DNA of 64,000 nucleotides, taken from positions 44,715,249-44,779,248 of the forward strand of contig OY294050.1 in the NCBI GenBank assembly GCA_958510825.1. The letters are read 5' to 3'. The translations under genes were made by a program, and so were the position numbers. Below are positions 1 to 10,639 of the stretch, in pieces. Numbering within the stretch: the stretch's first letter is position 1; each line of letters starts with the position of its first letter. A model generated the notes under the pieces. It was not told the origin of the DNA, did not search any database, and saw only the letters and a list, made by a program, of their open reading frames with translations. This stretch comes from Brachypterus glaber (lineage: Eukaryota; Arthropoda; Insecta; Coleoptera; Kateretidae).

Positions 1-478
1 TAAATATTTTTAAAATTTCCATTATTAATACGTAAGCGATAGTAGAAAATACTCATTTCAGACAGCTATGTGCCTAGGTTTGATAACTGTTTATTATTTT
101 TTATAATATTTTTAAAAAAATATTCCCGAAAAGTCAAAATTATAGTAAGTCTGGCAACGCTGTACTAGAATTGAAAAAATATTTTAAGATTCTGAATGTA
201 TAAATAAATATTAACTAACTAAATATAAAGTTTTTTTGAGAGGTAAGCGTATTTATCGCAGTATAACAGCATATTACACGAAAAATTTTTAGGGACACCT
301 AAAAAAATGGCTATTTTATAAATAAATGTAACGAAATTATGTTTAAAAATATTATGATTCCTAAAATATATTAAGATTTATATGAATAAATTTGTCTCCA
401 GCTGCCATTTTATGATGCAGGTAGAAATTTCCTAGTTGGCCACGCTCCCCCGAAAGTTAGAATTTAAACGTACTTATA
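1..478. mobile_element. Truncated copy of the CCCTRGTAGAAA MITE family (family A)
   Basis: The stretch matches the interior of the full copies at 14468-15354 and 61546-62350, for example 'cagacagctatgtgcctagg' and 'gtctccagctgccattttat'. It runs off the window start and breaks off near 478, so neither terminus is visible. No coding capacity is seen. Confidence 0.75.
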
Positions 479-479
479 A

Positions 480-1560
480 GACAACCATTTAGCTTTGAAA
501 TAAAACCAAAAACTTGATAACACAGCCACACAAAAAAATAATATCCAGAGACTGAACCAATGCATTTTTATATTTTTGGGGTCGCTGAAACCGATTCTGA
601 TCCCAGTATTTCTCCATCAGATCCCAATTTTTTCTACCCATAAAAATATCTGCCCAGGTAGCAAGGGATGTTATATTACAAGAAATTAACATCACTTTTT
701 GGTGTATTTTTAAACTAAATCATAACATCGCATAATATTGAAAAATAACATGTATTTAACATCACATTTGCAACGTAACACGTGTGGCGTGACAACCATG
801 TTATTTAATAACAAATATTTAGTAACGCTGTGAATATATGGCATGTCACATATTAACGTGGCTTTCACGTGAATGTCATGTTATTTTGCTTCTCACCGAC
901 GTTCGAAGCAAAAAAATCGATATAAGATGATGTTGATAGAGTAAATAATTATAAGGAAATTGTATACACATTATACGATTTCCAATGGATAGGGGCTCCG
1001 CCGGGCTTCTCAACCACGGACACGGATTAAAGGAATATATTCTCCGCTTAATCTGCAATTTCGTATTTAGAATCTATCTGTTTCTATCTGTGATTGTTTC
1101 AATTACTGATTAATTTTAAATCCGATTTTTTTTATAGGGTTATAGCGTTTTTAATGGTTTTATTTAGAAAAAGCTAATATCCTAGGATATTATTTAAATA
1201 TTAAAGTACCAGTAAAGGCATCCATAAGATATTAGATATAACAGGAATGTGGATTTATGATGTCACAAACACGTTATTTTTGGGGATGTCATTGTGTGAT
1301 GTTATTAGGGGCGGACTTAGGACATCCCCACCATGCTGCATTCTTGTTAAATGAACTACAATCTTAACATCACATGTCACATATTAACGTGGCTTTTACG
1401 TGAATGTCATGTTATTTTGCTACCTGGGTGAATTTTCGCACCCTTTTTTAAGTGTAGAAAACAATTGTGGCCTGTTGGAGCAATTCCGAGGTCAGATTCG
1501 GTTTCAGCGACCCCGAAAATATAAAAATGCGTTGGTCTAGTCCCTGGCACTTAATTTATT
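480..1560. repeat. Foldback repeat interrupted by a MITE
   Basis: About 535-650 reads 'gagactgaaccaatgcattt...ggggtcgctgaaaccg', and its imperfect reverse complement lies at 1490-1545 ('cggtttcagcgacccc...aatgcgttggtctagt'). The two arms are separated by the family B MITE at 653-1428. A related arm starts at 1605. Confidence 0.6.
653..1428. mobile_element. MITE, family B, termini CCCAGGTAGCAA/TTGCTACCTGGG
   Basis: The 12-bp ends are perfect inverted repeats, and the element sits cleanly inside another repeat. Its interior is rich in short inverted motifs such as 'cacatattaacgtggctttcacgtgaatgt', seen near both ends. It has no ORF of note, so it is non-autonomous. Two further copies start at 63190 and 63510. 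Confidence 0.8.
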
Positions 1561-1574
1561 TTTAATTTTTTTTT

Positions 1575-2715
1575 GGTGGGCTATGTACAGCCACCAAAAA
1601 TTATGTGCCAGAGACTAGACCAACACATTTTTATATTTTTGGGGTTGACGAAATCGAATCTGAGAACAGAATTGCTCCATCTGTCACACTTAAAAACATC
1701 TGAATTACATCGGCACTTAGTACTACTAAGAGTGCCAATGTATTGAAATCTTCGCCGAAAAGTCAAAATCTTTGACCACGTTTTTTTCACATTTTTCGAC
1801 GTTTTAGACCATTCTGAGTCGAAATCAGTAAAAAAAATTTTGCGTCCGTCTGTCTGTCTGTCTGTCTGTCTGGGTGTAAACTCTCTAACTCCATTTCTAC
1901 ATGAGATATCGACTTGCGGTTTTTTGCATATTGTTTATTATAGTATTCCGAAGAGCTGATTAGATTTTGGGGGTAAACGATTGGGGGTAAGGGGATAAAA
2001 ATAAAGTAAAACTCCTATTTTTAGCGTTTTTTGTATATAATTAAGGCAATTATTATTGTATTTGGTTAATTTAACACTTATATAAAAGATAATTTTAAAT
2101 TGGTCAAAAAATGTTATAAACAACGTTTTCCTAAAACGCATAGTTTTCGAGATATTGGCGTTTAAAGGTTTTTCAGCATATCTCACATATTTATAACCCG
2201 ATTTCAAAAAATTATATTTTAAATAAAAGCTCTTTTTAAGCCCTATAAAAAATGTTATATACAGTTTTTTGCTAGAATATAATGTTTTAAAGATACAGAA
2301 TTTAAAATAAACAAAACACCTAGTTTGAAATTTGCAAACAAGATGGATCTAGTGTACAAATTTTAAGCTTCCAAATCAATCAAAAATTGTAATTAATAAG
2401 TTTAACTTGCATCCAAGTAAAAACTTTTTTTTTTATTATTAATTTTAATTATATATTAAGTGTACAAGAAAAGCTAAAGTTTAATATAAATATTATACAA
2501 GTTAGTTTGTGCAGTGAGGAGTAGTAGTAAAATTGTAATTATGTTATGCTACCCTGTTCTAATAGCATGTTATTAGTTTTCCCAATAGTGCCGATGTTTT
2601 GACAGGGTGCTTGCAACGTTTCATCTAGTTTAAGGAATTTTCGCACCCTTTTTTAAGTTTTCAAAAAACTGGGGTCTGATGGAGCAATTCTGAGGTCAGA
2701 TTCTGTGACATTGTT
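1575..2715. repeat. Second foldback repeat, split by a Helentron-like element
   Basis: The left arm (about 1600-1705, 'gccagagactagaccaacac...') resembles the repeat at 535-650. The right arm (about 2634-2715, 'gaattttcgcacccttttttaag...') resembles 1431-1500. It ends only about 10 bases before the polypyrimidine tract of the P450 exon at 2729. Confidence 0.55.
1706..2630. mobile_element. Non-autonomous Helentron/DINE-like element, copy 1
   Basis: It starts with a hairpin ('acatcggcacttagtactac...gtgccaatgt') and holds a (GTCT)n run at about 1848-1872. It ends with 'gtgccgatgttttgacaggg' and 'gcaacgtttcatctagttt'. This is the same order as the copies at 29191-29910 and, inverted, 41700-42385. 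Relative to those it carries an insertion of about 230 bp at about 2358-2584. A hairpin end plus a GTCY microsatellite is typical of Helentron/DINE-1/mini-me elements. The class assignment is an inference. Confidence 0.55.
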
Positions 2716-2728
2716 TTTTATTTTTTAG

Positions 2729-3046
2729 GTTGTTTGAAACCGGATTTGGAACCAAATTCAGAGACCCAAATATTCATTAATAGTGTCCTTGAAATGTTCG
2801 AGTATATGTATAAACTTGACGAACTTCCTTCTGCCTGGCAATACTTCAGTACAAAAACATGGAGGGAATATATAAAAATTCTGGATATTTTAACTTTTAC
2901 CAGCTTAAAACATATCGATGAGGCATTGGAAACAAATTTCGACTCCCTAGGTGATTTGAGTATACTCAAAAGACTGGCTATGTTGGATAGAAAAGTAGCA
3001 GTTGCCATGATCATGGATATGTTGCTTGCAGGGGTAGATACGACCG
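2729..3046 (+). CDS. Mitochondrial-clan cytochrome P450, internal exon (helices G to I)
   Basis: First visible exon of a P450 monooxygenase that continues at 4901-5142 and 10041-10370 (295 codons in total). A normal family member has about 500-530 residues, so roughly the first 210-230 residues lie upstream of the window. The exon follows 'ttttttattttttag' and ends at a 'gtaaat' donor in phase 1. It encodes the segment beginning CLKPDLEP and ends in the I-helix oxygen-binding motif AGVDTT. That motif and the overall pattern resemble insect mitochondrial P450s (CYP12/CYP333/CYP334 type). Such enzymes sit on the inner mitochondrial membrane, take electrons from adrenodoxin, and act in xenobiotic or ecdysteroid-type hydroxylation. 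The substrate cannot be read from sequence. The start is a splice site, not an ATG. Confidence 0.88.
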
Positions 3047-3064
3047 GTAAATAACTTAACACTT

Positions 3065-3180
3065 AAATGCGCTACGTATGTATCATACAGGGCGGAAAAT
3101 AAATTAAGAAGTGATTCTACATCCAAAAATATGAAAAAAAGTTCCTATAAAGCTACACTACCGGAAAATACACTGACCAG
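3065..3180. repeat. Fragment of a foldback family
   Basis: 'gtgattctacatccaaaaat' and the following 'atgaaaaaaagttcctataaa' match the arms of the foldback at 50985-51722. Only one arm is present. Confidence 0.5.
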
Positions 3181-3184
3181 TAAA

Positions 3185-4120
3185 AGAGCTTTCCCTTTTT
3201 TTAACCTCCGCGCATAAAATAGATTTTTTATTATCAGATTCGCTTTTAGCAACCTTAAAAATATACCAATTTTCACGAAAACTACCCCCGCGCCTTTGGG
3301 GTGGAGTTAGATTTTTTTATATTCAGATTCACTTTCAGCAACTTCAAAAACCCCAATATACCAATTTTCACGAAAACTACCCCCCACCCATCAGAGGGTG
3401 GATTTAGAATTTTTTTCTTATCAGATTCACCTTCAGCAACCTCAAAAACCCCAATATACCAATTTTCACGAAAACTACCCCCACCCCTCAGGGATGAAAT
3501 TAGAAAAAAAAATCAGATTCATATTCTTCGACCCCAAAAACCCCTATATACCAATTTTGACGAAAATATTTAAAAATATTACCCCCTCACCCCTGCGGGG
3601 GTAGAGAAAATTTTTATTATTAGATAAAACTTCAGAAACCTTAAAAACTATCATACTATATAGCAATTTTTAAATTTTTGTAAAAAAAAATGTATTTTTC
3701 CCCTTGCCGCACCCCAATGTTCACCAAAAACAATCCCGAACGAACTTTTGGTAACATACCTGTATGCCAAATTTCAAGCTAAAGCTAGCTTAAAGCGTTC
3801 TTAAGTTATCGTGCTTACAAGATTTTCCGAACAGAACGATCGACCGACCGACCGATCTACCCATCGACCGACCGACCGACAATTTTTTTTTGCTTGAAAT
3901 TGATTTATATCGACATAAAACGTCATGAAACGCAAAAATACGCAAAAAAAATTGAAAATTTTTGCAGGAATACAATGCTTTCCGAAATTTTGAAAAATTT
4001 TTAAATGGGAAAGCAAAATAAAGGAACAAAAAAACTTCCTAATTTTTGTAGTGATTTTTGAAAGGCTGTATCTCAGTGAAAAATTGTCATATGGAGATTA
4101 AATAAATAATTTAAAAGCTT
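3185..4120. repeat. Satellite-bearing element, copy 1 (about 96-bp tandem units)
   Basis: Units built on 'ttttcacgaaaactaccccc' recur at 3273, 3369 and 3468 (period 96-99), each carrying 'cagattcactttcagcaac'. They are followed by a unique part with (CGAC)n at about 3838-3880 and 'gcttaaagcgttcttaagtt'. The element recurs in the opposite orientation at 8885-9985. It lies in P450 intron 1. ORFs read in it are translations of the repeat. Confidence 0.8.
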
Positions 4121-4665
4121 TAGGTTTCTAGTTTTGAGATCTTTTGACAATTTTTTTTGTAAGGTTCGGACTTTTTGCGCTATCATAAGAAATAGAGCGA
4201 GACAAAAAAAAAATACATTTTTTTTTATTTATCCACGGATTGGGAAAAATTTTCTCAGTTAAACGAATGCATTGGTCAGTTTATCCAGCTTTAATTTGCT
4301 TTTTTTACTCTCTCCGTCAATTTTTGCTGAGATATCTGAGTTGAAATGGAAAAGGATCCTTTTATTTTTGATAATCGATATCTCAGCAACTAATGACCGC
4401 ACAGTAAATTTAAAAAAATTGAATAAATTCTCTACAAGAGTCTACTATGATTTTTAAAAAATTTTGTTTATCCTTCACATTAATTTGAAAAACTAAAAGA
4501 AATTGACTTTTTACGTTTTTTTAGAAAATGTACGACTTATTTACAAATTTTGATGAAACGACTGATGTTGAGCGTAATTTTTACAGCTTAATGTACCCAC
4601 AATAACCAGAGATGTCGAAAATGACAAAATATTTTGTTAATTCTTCTACCCGGAACTTTGGCCAC
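4121..4665. other. AT-rich intron sequence, nothing recognised
   Basis: Poly-A and poly-T rich DNA inside P450 intron 1. No exon, repeat end or RNA gene could be supported. Confidence 0.5.
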
Positions 4666-4669
4666 ATGT

Positions 4670-4816
4670 CAGGGGCGTAACCAGGTCCAAATTTTGGAGG
4701 GGGCTTGAGCCCCCTACATATATGTATATGTAAAAAAAAAATATGCGTAATTTTACTTTTATAGTTTGATTTGGGGGGGCTTAGCCCCCTTAAGCCCCCC
4801 CGTTACCTCTATGCCA
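4670..4816. mobile_element. Short hairpin MITE (hAT-like ends)
   Basis: The left end 'caggggcgtaaccaggt' is mirrored by 'gttacctctatgcc' at the right. Internal arms 'ggggcttgagcccc' and 'gggggcttagccccc' pair with each other. CAG-rich starts of this kind are common in hAT-type MITEs, but no clear 8-bp target duplication was found. Confidence 0.5.
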
Positions 4817-4900
4817 CGTTTAAATTATTTCTATCCCATAGTGCATAGTGGAACTCCAAGGACATCCAATACGGCTTATTTTATTTTTTTTATATTTAAG

Positions 4901-5142
4901 GAAGAACCATGGGAGCGGCTCTTTATTTCCTGGCCAGATACCCGGAAAAACAAGAGAAGTTAAGGGAGGAAGTCTTTCAGTTACTACCAAGTAAAAATTC
5001 CTCAGTGACCAAAGAAACTCTCTCCAGTGCGCCATATTTGAAAGCGGTGATCAAAGAAACGACGCGGATGTCACCCATTTCCACTGGAAATTTACGCACT
5101 TGTGTGAAAAATTTAGTTTTGGGAGGATATCAGATACCAAAG
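4901..5142 (+). CDS. Mitochondrial P450, exon with end of I helix and K helix (ExxR)
   Basis: The acceptor is 'tatatttaag' and the donor 'gtaata'. The exon enters in phase 1, completing the Gly codon begun at 3046, and leaves in phase 0. It encodes ALYFLARYPEKQEKLREE, typical of the J helix, then KETTRMSP, which carries the invariant Glu-x-x-Arg pair of the K helix. It ends in GGYQIPK, the beta strand before the PERF region. No stop or frameshift interrupts it. Its introns carry satellite elements in opposite orientation (3185-4120 and 8885-9985). Confidence 0.9.
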
Positions 5143-5234
5143 GTAATACAAGTTTTATCAGCGTTTTTTAAGGGAATGTACTGAGAGTGCCAAAATCTAC
5201 ATAACTCGTAAATGATTTAATATAGAAAAACTGT

Positions 5235-6103
5235 TTTTATGGCCAATAATATTTATTTATTTATTTATTTTATTTATTTATTTAAGTTACATCCAACAGT
5301 ATAAAACCAATTCTAGGATGAGTCACATCGAAACAAAGAGTCTTAACAAAAAATTACAAAGGTTAATTAATATACAAGGTACACAAAAAAAAAAAAATGT
5401 TAATCCAGGTCTAATTGGCGAAATGTAAATTTAATACGACTGGGGCTGCAGTTAAATATATCTACATCTGATTGAATTGCATGATAATTATTGCACATTG
5501 AGTAGATTGGTGAAAATTTAGGTAAGTTGGTTCTAGGTTTTAATAAGTAGGAACATGAAAATTTAACATTTCCAAAAGTTCGGGACAGTCAATTTTGTTA
5601 TTAATTATTTTATACAAAAAAAGAACAGAGTTGGTAGCTCTTCTGCTTTTTAAAGTATTAACATTAAATCTGTCAAGTAAAAGTTGGTTATTAATGCCTG
5701 TATTGGGATAAACACCATCAATTTTAAAACTAACGAATTTTCTTAAAATTTTTTCGATACTATCACTTTGATATTTAAATTTAGGATTCCAAATTAGGCT
5801 AGCATATTCAAGTTTTGACAAGACAAATGAATTAAAAAGTATGAATAGGGCAGATTTATCCTTAAAGCCATAGCTATTTCTAATGACAAAGCCAAGACTG
5901 CGAAATGCTGATGATATAGTTTTTTCTGTATGAACTCCGAAATCTAATCTACTATCAAATGTAACTCCCAAATCTCTAATTTCAGAAACTCTGGTTAAGA
6001 TTGTGTCTCCAATTTTATAATTAAATTGCAAAGATTTAGATTTTAAGCTTTCACGGCCATTAAGATATAAAGAACTTTCACTTTCGGGTTTAGACCGTGT
6101 TAA
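5235..6103 (-). mobile_element. Jockey-like LINE, 3' part of ORF2 and tail (left of insertion)
   Basis: Minus-strand reading gives a decayed ORF2 C-terminus after the reverse transcriptase palm, including LGVTFDSRLDF and LEYASLIWNP, which are typical of Jockey/CR1-type LINEs. The element ends in a short tandem tail, read on minus as (AAATAAAT)n, at about 5245-5285. The other half lies at 7402-7843, and a Penelope-like element interrupts the two. Confidence 0.8.
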
Positions 6104-6313
6104 TGGATTTTCACTTTCCGACGTTTCGTCTCTTACTACTAGAGACATCTTCAGGGATTAATCTGAAACTAAGTTTCGAATCAACTTGTGTCACTATTTA
6201 TGACGAGTTGTGGTTATTCACCCGTGACGAGGTTTTTCCTATCAAAGACTTCCATATTGCAGGTAAGTGGTAACCAGTGTCCCGATTGATATTGTTAGGA
6301 TGCTTGATGATTT

Positions 6314-7012
6314 CTATCGATTCCCGTTCTTCCTTGGCATTTTTCTGTTTTCTGTTAATATTTGTTTTGTTTCAGACAAATTGATTTTATGACCTGTTTC
6401 ATGTACTTGTTCGGCTACTGCCGATAAGGAAATTTGTTTCTTTCTTATATTGCGCTCATGCTCTTGAAGTCTTGTAGAAATTTTTCTCTTAGTTTCACCT
6501 ATGTAAACCGTACCACAGGAGCAGGGTATTTTATATACGCCTTCTGAACTCAGGGGTATTTTGTCTTTTGTTGAAGTCAAACATTGACCTAATTTTTGGT
6601 TGGACCGAAATATAGGCTTAATATTTGACTTCTTCAAAAGTTTACCTATTTTATCCGTGATACCGCTTACATAGGGAAGTATAACTTGTGTCTGTCTGTC
6701 ATTGTCACTATTGTCCTGTTGTTTGGGTCTGGGATTTCTGTATTTGTATATGGTCTTATTAATGTCTTTTTTGGTATAACCGTTCATGGTCAAGGCTTTG
6801 GTTAGTTTAAGGAGTTCTGTGTCTAGGGAATTCTTGTCTGAAATCATGAAAGCCCTATGAACAAGTGAATTAACTACCGAGCGTTTTTGAGAGGGATGTT
6901 GATGTGAAAATGCGTTTAGGTATCTGTCAGTGTGGGTTTTCTTCCTGTATACCGAGTGTCCTATTGAGCCATTTTCCGTTTTGTAAACCAAAACGTCCAA
7001 CGTTGTTCTCAA
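6314..7012 (-). pseudogene. Penelope C-terminal part with GIY-YIG endonuclease
   Basis: An open frame of 232 codons. Its last third carries the signature KIPCSCGTVYIGETKRKISTR, in which GTVYIG and the downstream Arg match the GIY-YIG nuclease core with the Penelope-specific CxC. The first codons overlap the preceding RT frame (6927-7319), and a frameshift near 7010 separates them, so the original single polyprotein is broken. It would have cut target DNA to prime reverse transcription. It has no known host function and is presumed dead. Confidence 0.85.
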
Positions 7013-7319
7013 TTTCCATCGTAAACCGTATAGATTTATGTTGGGAATTGAGGTGATTTAGAAAACCTTGAAGGCTTTCCAAGCCATGGGGCCAAATAGC
7101 ATAGACATCGTCTACGTATCTGCGCCAAATTTTAGGTTTTAATGGAAATGACTCAATAGCTTTTTTCTCGAAGTATTCCATGAAAGCATTGGCCGCAGGG
7201 GGTGATAATGGGGATCCCATTGCGGCGCCTGACACTTGTTCATAGAACTCTCCCTGTATCAGAAAATATGTAGATGTCAGACAAGCTTCAAATAATTTAC
7301 ATAACTTAGGGTCACACAA
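6927..7319 (-). pseudogene. Penelope reverse transcriptase fragment (motifs B and C)
   Basis: The frame contains GAAMGSPLSPPAAN (RT motif B region) and WRRYVDDVYAIW (the catalytic YVDD of motif C). RT motifs 0-A are missing because the body starts abruptly at about 7319, next to the right inverted repeat. After MEIENN the reading continues in another frame, in the 6314-7012 segment. This is an inactive remnant. Confidence 0.85.
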
Positions 7320-7401
7320 GTTGATTCGAAACTTAGTTTCAGATTAATCCCTGAAGATGTCTCTAGTAGTAAGAGACGAAACGTCGGAAAGTGAAAATCC
7401 A

Positions 7402-7843
7402 AATTGCAAAGTATTATTTTTCCTGGTGAATGAGAGAACATTACATTTTGCAGCGTTAAGGGGTAACTTATTTTTTTCGCACCATTTAACCAAATTATTT
7501 AAAGCATTTTGAAGTAATTGACAATCTAATATACTTTTTATTCTGTAATATAGTTTAGCATCATCTGCGAAAGCAAGTGCTGGTACAACAATTAAATTAA
7601 AAATGGTATTAACAAATATAAGAAAGAGTAAAGGGCCCAATATAGACCCTTGGGGTACCCCTGACGTTGCCAGAAATAACCAAGATTTGAAGCCGCGATA
7701 CTCTACAAATTGTAATCTATCCACTAGGTAGGAGTAGAAAAAATTTATTAATTCTATGGAGAATCCCATGTCATACATTGCCTTAAGAAGAATAATATGA
7801 TCCAGCACGTCAAAAGCTTTTGAGAAGTCTGTGTATACTTAGG
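7402..7843 (-). mobile_element. Jockey-like LINE reverse transcriptase (right of insertion)
   Basis: On minus this reads VYTDFSKAFDVLDH, then SGVPQGSILGPLLFLIFVN, then PALAFADDAKLY: RT motifs A, B and C with the FADD catalytic pair. The LINE is 5' truncated at about 7843, inside RT motif A, as expected of incomplete target-primed reverse transcription. It joins in sense to 5235-6103 across the Penelope insertion. Confidence 0.85.
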
Positions 7844-7849
7844 TACTCT

Positions 7850-8880
7850 CAATCCAAAGGAGGGTATCGCATTTTGGGCTAAATCGCCTGCAACGATAAG
7901 GCTTTACATGCTTATACATACATAAAAAATAAATACTTAGCCAAAATTTCAGCCCTTTTTACATCCCGGAACATAATTTAATTAATTATTTTAATTAAGA
8001 ATTTTGACATATGTCAATGTACGATTTGGCAACATTGCACGAAACTTCAAGTGTCAAATGTCATCTCGTCAAAATAAAAATAACTTTGCACATTAACTTA
8101 CACAGTGGGGCCAAAGTGGGTCTGTTTTGTGTTCACTGCTCTTGACTATAATATTAAAATATTTGGTTGTGTTTTATTAGTTTTCACGGATTTAATATAC
8201 TGTAATTCAATGTGTAATTAGGCTGGACTTATGTGACTAGTTTCTTAAGTTTCAGTACGATTATGGAGTTATTTTTGAGGTATTTATACTATAATAACAT
8301 TGTAAGCAAACCATTAGCTTCAACGATAACCCAAAGCATCTAGTTCCATGGGACAGTGTTACCCAAGACAAGTAATTTAATCTGGCTTTCAACATGTTAA
8401 ATTAGTTTAATTCCATGATATGATTTAAAACTAGATTATGGAAAAGTTACACATAGACTTTTAACTTATTATATTAATTAAATATATTTATTTAAAAATA
8501 AATATATTTAATTAATATTGAACAGTGTTTTTATTATACATTCTATCTAAACGTATTTATGTTGGTTTTGTAAATAAACAAAAAATATTGCTTTTTTTCA
8601 GTATGATAGTCACATTTAGCGCAAGAATAATGCGATGTTGTCGGGTTTACGATATCAAATAATTCCTTAGTTTTTATTTTTTTTTTTTCATTTTGTTCTT
8701 TATCAACAAATAACACAGTTTTTTATCATTTCTTTTCATCATTTTGCACTTTTTTAAACAAAAACATATTTTTCTTATTTAGCCAAAAACTCCTATTTAA
8801 ATTTTTTTGTAAAAGTTATAGCAAATAAACTTGGACTTCTAGTACTAGTTACTACTAACAGTTATAATTATAACACTGCT
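7850..8880. other. P450 intron 2 sequence, nothing recognised
   Basis: AT-rich DNA with a local palindrome 'ttatattaattaaatatatttatttaaaaataaatatatttaatta' cut short here (about 8468-8513). No exon or known repeat end was supported. Confidence 0.4.
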
Positions 8881-8884
8881 CTAC

Positions 8885-9985
8885 ACTCTGCAAGCCTTTC
8901 CGAAATTTTTAAAATTTTCAAATTTTCGGAAAGCCTTGTATTCGTGCAAAAATGTTCAATTTTTTTGCGTTTTATGACGTTTTATGTCCATGTAAATCAA
9001 TTTTAAGCAAAAAAAAAAAATATCTTGTTGGCTCGATAACTTAAGAAAGCTTTAAGCTAGAGACTTGAAATTTGGGTATGGGTATGTTACCAAAAGTTCT
9101 AGCTCGGGATTGTTTTTCGTGAACATTGGGGTGCGGCAAGGGGGGCCAATAGGCAAAAATACATTTTTTAGAAAAATTTAAAAATTGCTATATATAGGGG
9201 TTTTTGAGGTTGCTGAAATTGAATCTGATAATAAATTTTCTAAAAGTCCAAACTCCACCCCCAAGGGTGTGCGGGGGTAAATATTTTTAAATACTTTCAA
9301 TATTTTCGTCAAAATTGGTTTATAGGGTTTTTTGGGGTTGGCGAATATGAATCTGATAATATTTTTTTTCTAATTTCAGGGGTGGGGGTAGTTTTCGTGA
9401 AAACTGGTATATTGGGGTTTTCGAGGTTGCTGAAAGTGAATCTGATAATAAAAAATTCTAAATCCACCCCCTGAGCGGTGGGGGTAGTTTTCGTGAAAAT
9501 TGGTATATTGGGGTTTTTGAGGTTGCTGAAAGTGAATCTGATAATAAAAAATTCTAAATCCACCCCAAAGGGGCGGGGATAGTTTTCGTGAAAATTGGTA
9601 TATTGGGGTTTTTGAGGTTGCTGAAAGTGAATCTGATAATAAAAAAATTCTAAATCCACCCCAAAGGGGCAGGGGGTAGTTTTCTTGAATATTTATATAT
9701 TGGGGTTTTTGAGGTCGCTAAAATTGGATCTTTTGATGAAATTTTTCTAATTTCACCCCCTGAGGGGTGGGGGTAGTTTTTGTGAAAATTGGTATATTCG
9801 GGTTTTTAAGGTTGCTGAAATAGAATCTGATAATAAAAAAGTTCTAACTGCACCCACAAAGAGGCGGGGAGGTAGTTTTCGTGAAAATTGGTATATTTTT
9901 AAGGTTGCTAAAAGTAAATCTAATAATAAGAAATCCATTTTACGCGCGGAGGTGTAAAATGGGAAATCTCTTTTACTAGGCAGTG
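8885..9985. repeat. Satellite-bearing element, copy 2, inverted relative to copy 1
   Basis: Units containing 'agttttcgtgaaaattggta' start at 9390, 9486, 9581, 9678, 9775 and 9874 (period 95-99). The flanks 'ttttacgcgcggaggtgtaaa' (right) and 'gggattgtttttcgtgaaca' (left) are the complements of the flanks at 3185-4120. Six to seven units remain. Confidence 0.85.
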
Positions 9986-10040
9986 TATTTATTATTTAAA
10001 TCCCTAAGAATTAACTAACAATATTAATGTTATCTTGAAG

Positions 10041-10370
10041 GGAACTAACTTGATGTCTAGCAACCTGTTTCTATCAAACCACGAAAACTACGTAAAGGAA
10101 CCCAAGAAATTTCTTCCCGAAAGATGGCTGCGAAACAATGAAGATGAATTATCTGCGAAACATATGCACCCATTTGTGTATTTGCCCTTTGGCTTTGGGC
10201 CCAGATCTTGCATAGGAAAACGGTTGGCAAACCTGGAGCTTGAAGTTGGTTTATTGAAAATTTTGAGAAATTTTAAGCTGAGCTGGCCACATACAGACAT
10301 GAAATTTGGCAGTAAATTGTTGTATGGAGTAGAAGGTCCGCTGAAACTTAGGATTAAGGAAATTCTATGA
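10041..10370 (+). CDS. Mitochondrial P450, terminal exon with haem-binding Cys
   Basis: The acceptor 'gttatcttgaag' gives a phase-0 join, so GYQIPK continues as GTNLMSSN. The exon holds FLPERWLRN (PERF-loop equivalent) and LPFGFGPRSCIGKRLANLEL, which fits FxxGxRxCxG with the haem-ligand Cys. The C-terminal DMKFGSKLLYGVEGPLKLRI resembles insect mitochondrial P450 tails. The stop is TGA at 10368-10370. All catalytic signatures are intact, so the gene looks functional in the visible part. The next gene (ionotropic receptor) is convergent, with its stop 1.2 kb away. Confidence 0.92.
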   Translation, partial: GTNLMSSNLFLSNHENYVKEPKKFLPERWLRNNEDELSAKHMHPFVYLPFGFGPRSCIGKRLANLELEVGLLKILRNFKLSWPHTDMKFGSKLLYGVEGPLKLRIKEIL

Positions 10371-10625
10371 TTTTTCAAAAAAAAAATAAAAAAAAAACAA
10401 CAAAAAAAAATAAAAAATAAATAAATTTTACTTTTTTTTCTAAATTTTTTTTTTTGAAAAACGAAAAAAACATAGGCCACCATTAAAGATTAAGGAAATT
10501 TTATGATTTTTCAAAAAAAAATGTATATATTAAAAAAATCAAAAAAAAAAAAAAAAAATAGGTAGCCATTAGGCATTAAGAAAATTCTATGATTTTACAA
10601 AAAAAAAATAAAAAATAAATTTAAA
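10350..10625 (+). repeat. Three degenerate copies of the P450 stop-codon region
   Basis: 'gattaaggaaattctatgat' plus a poly-A stretch at 10352 recurs at about 10489 ('gattaaggaaattttatgat') and at about 10578 ('cattaagaaaattctatgat'). Each copy is followed by A-rich sequence. They lie in the presumed 3' UTR. Confidence 0.75.
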
Positions 10626-10639
10626 GGCAGGGAAAAAAG

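Larger units (their letters stand above)
6104..7401 (-). mobile_element. Penelope-like element with 88-bp inverted terminal repeats
   Basis: 6104-6191 and 7314-7401 are near-perfect reverse complements, each containing 'gaagatgtctctagtagtaa' or its complement. Between them, on the minus strand, are a reverse transcriptase fragment and a GIY-YIG endonuclease, the diagnostic pair for Penelope elements. The copy is 5' truncated (RT motifs before B are absent) and frameshifted near 7010. It is inserted in a Jockey-like ORF2. I found no clear target duplication. Confidence 0.85.

Noticed and set aside
3301..3604. Overlapping plus-strand frames of 68-90 codons
   Set aside because: Translations of the 96-bp satellite. 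The same peptides appear in the 9309-9938 minus frames.
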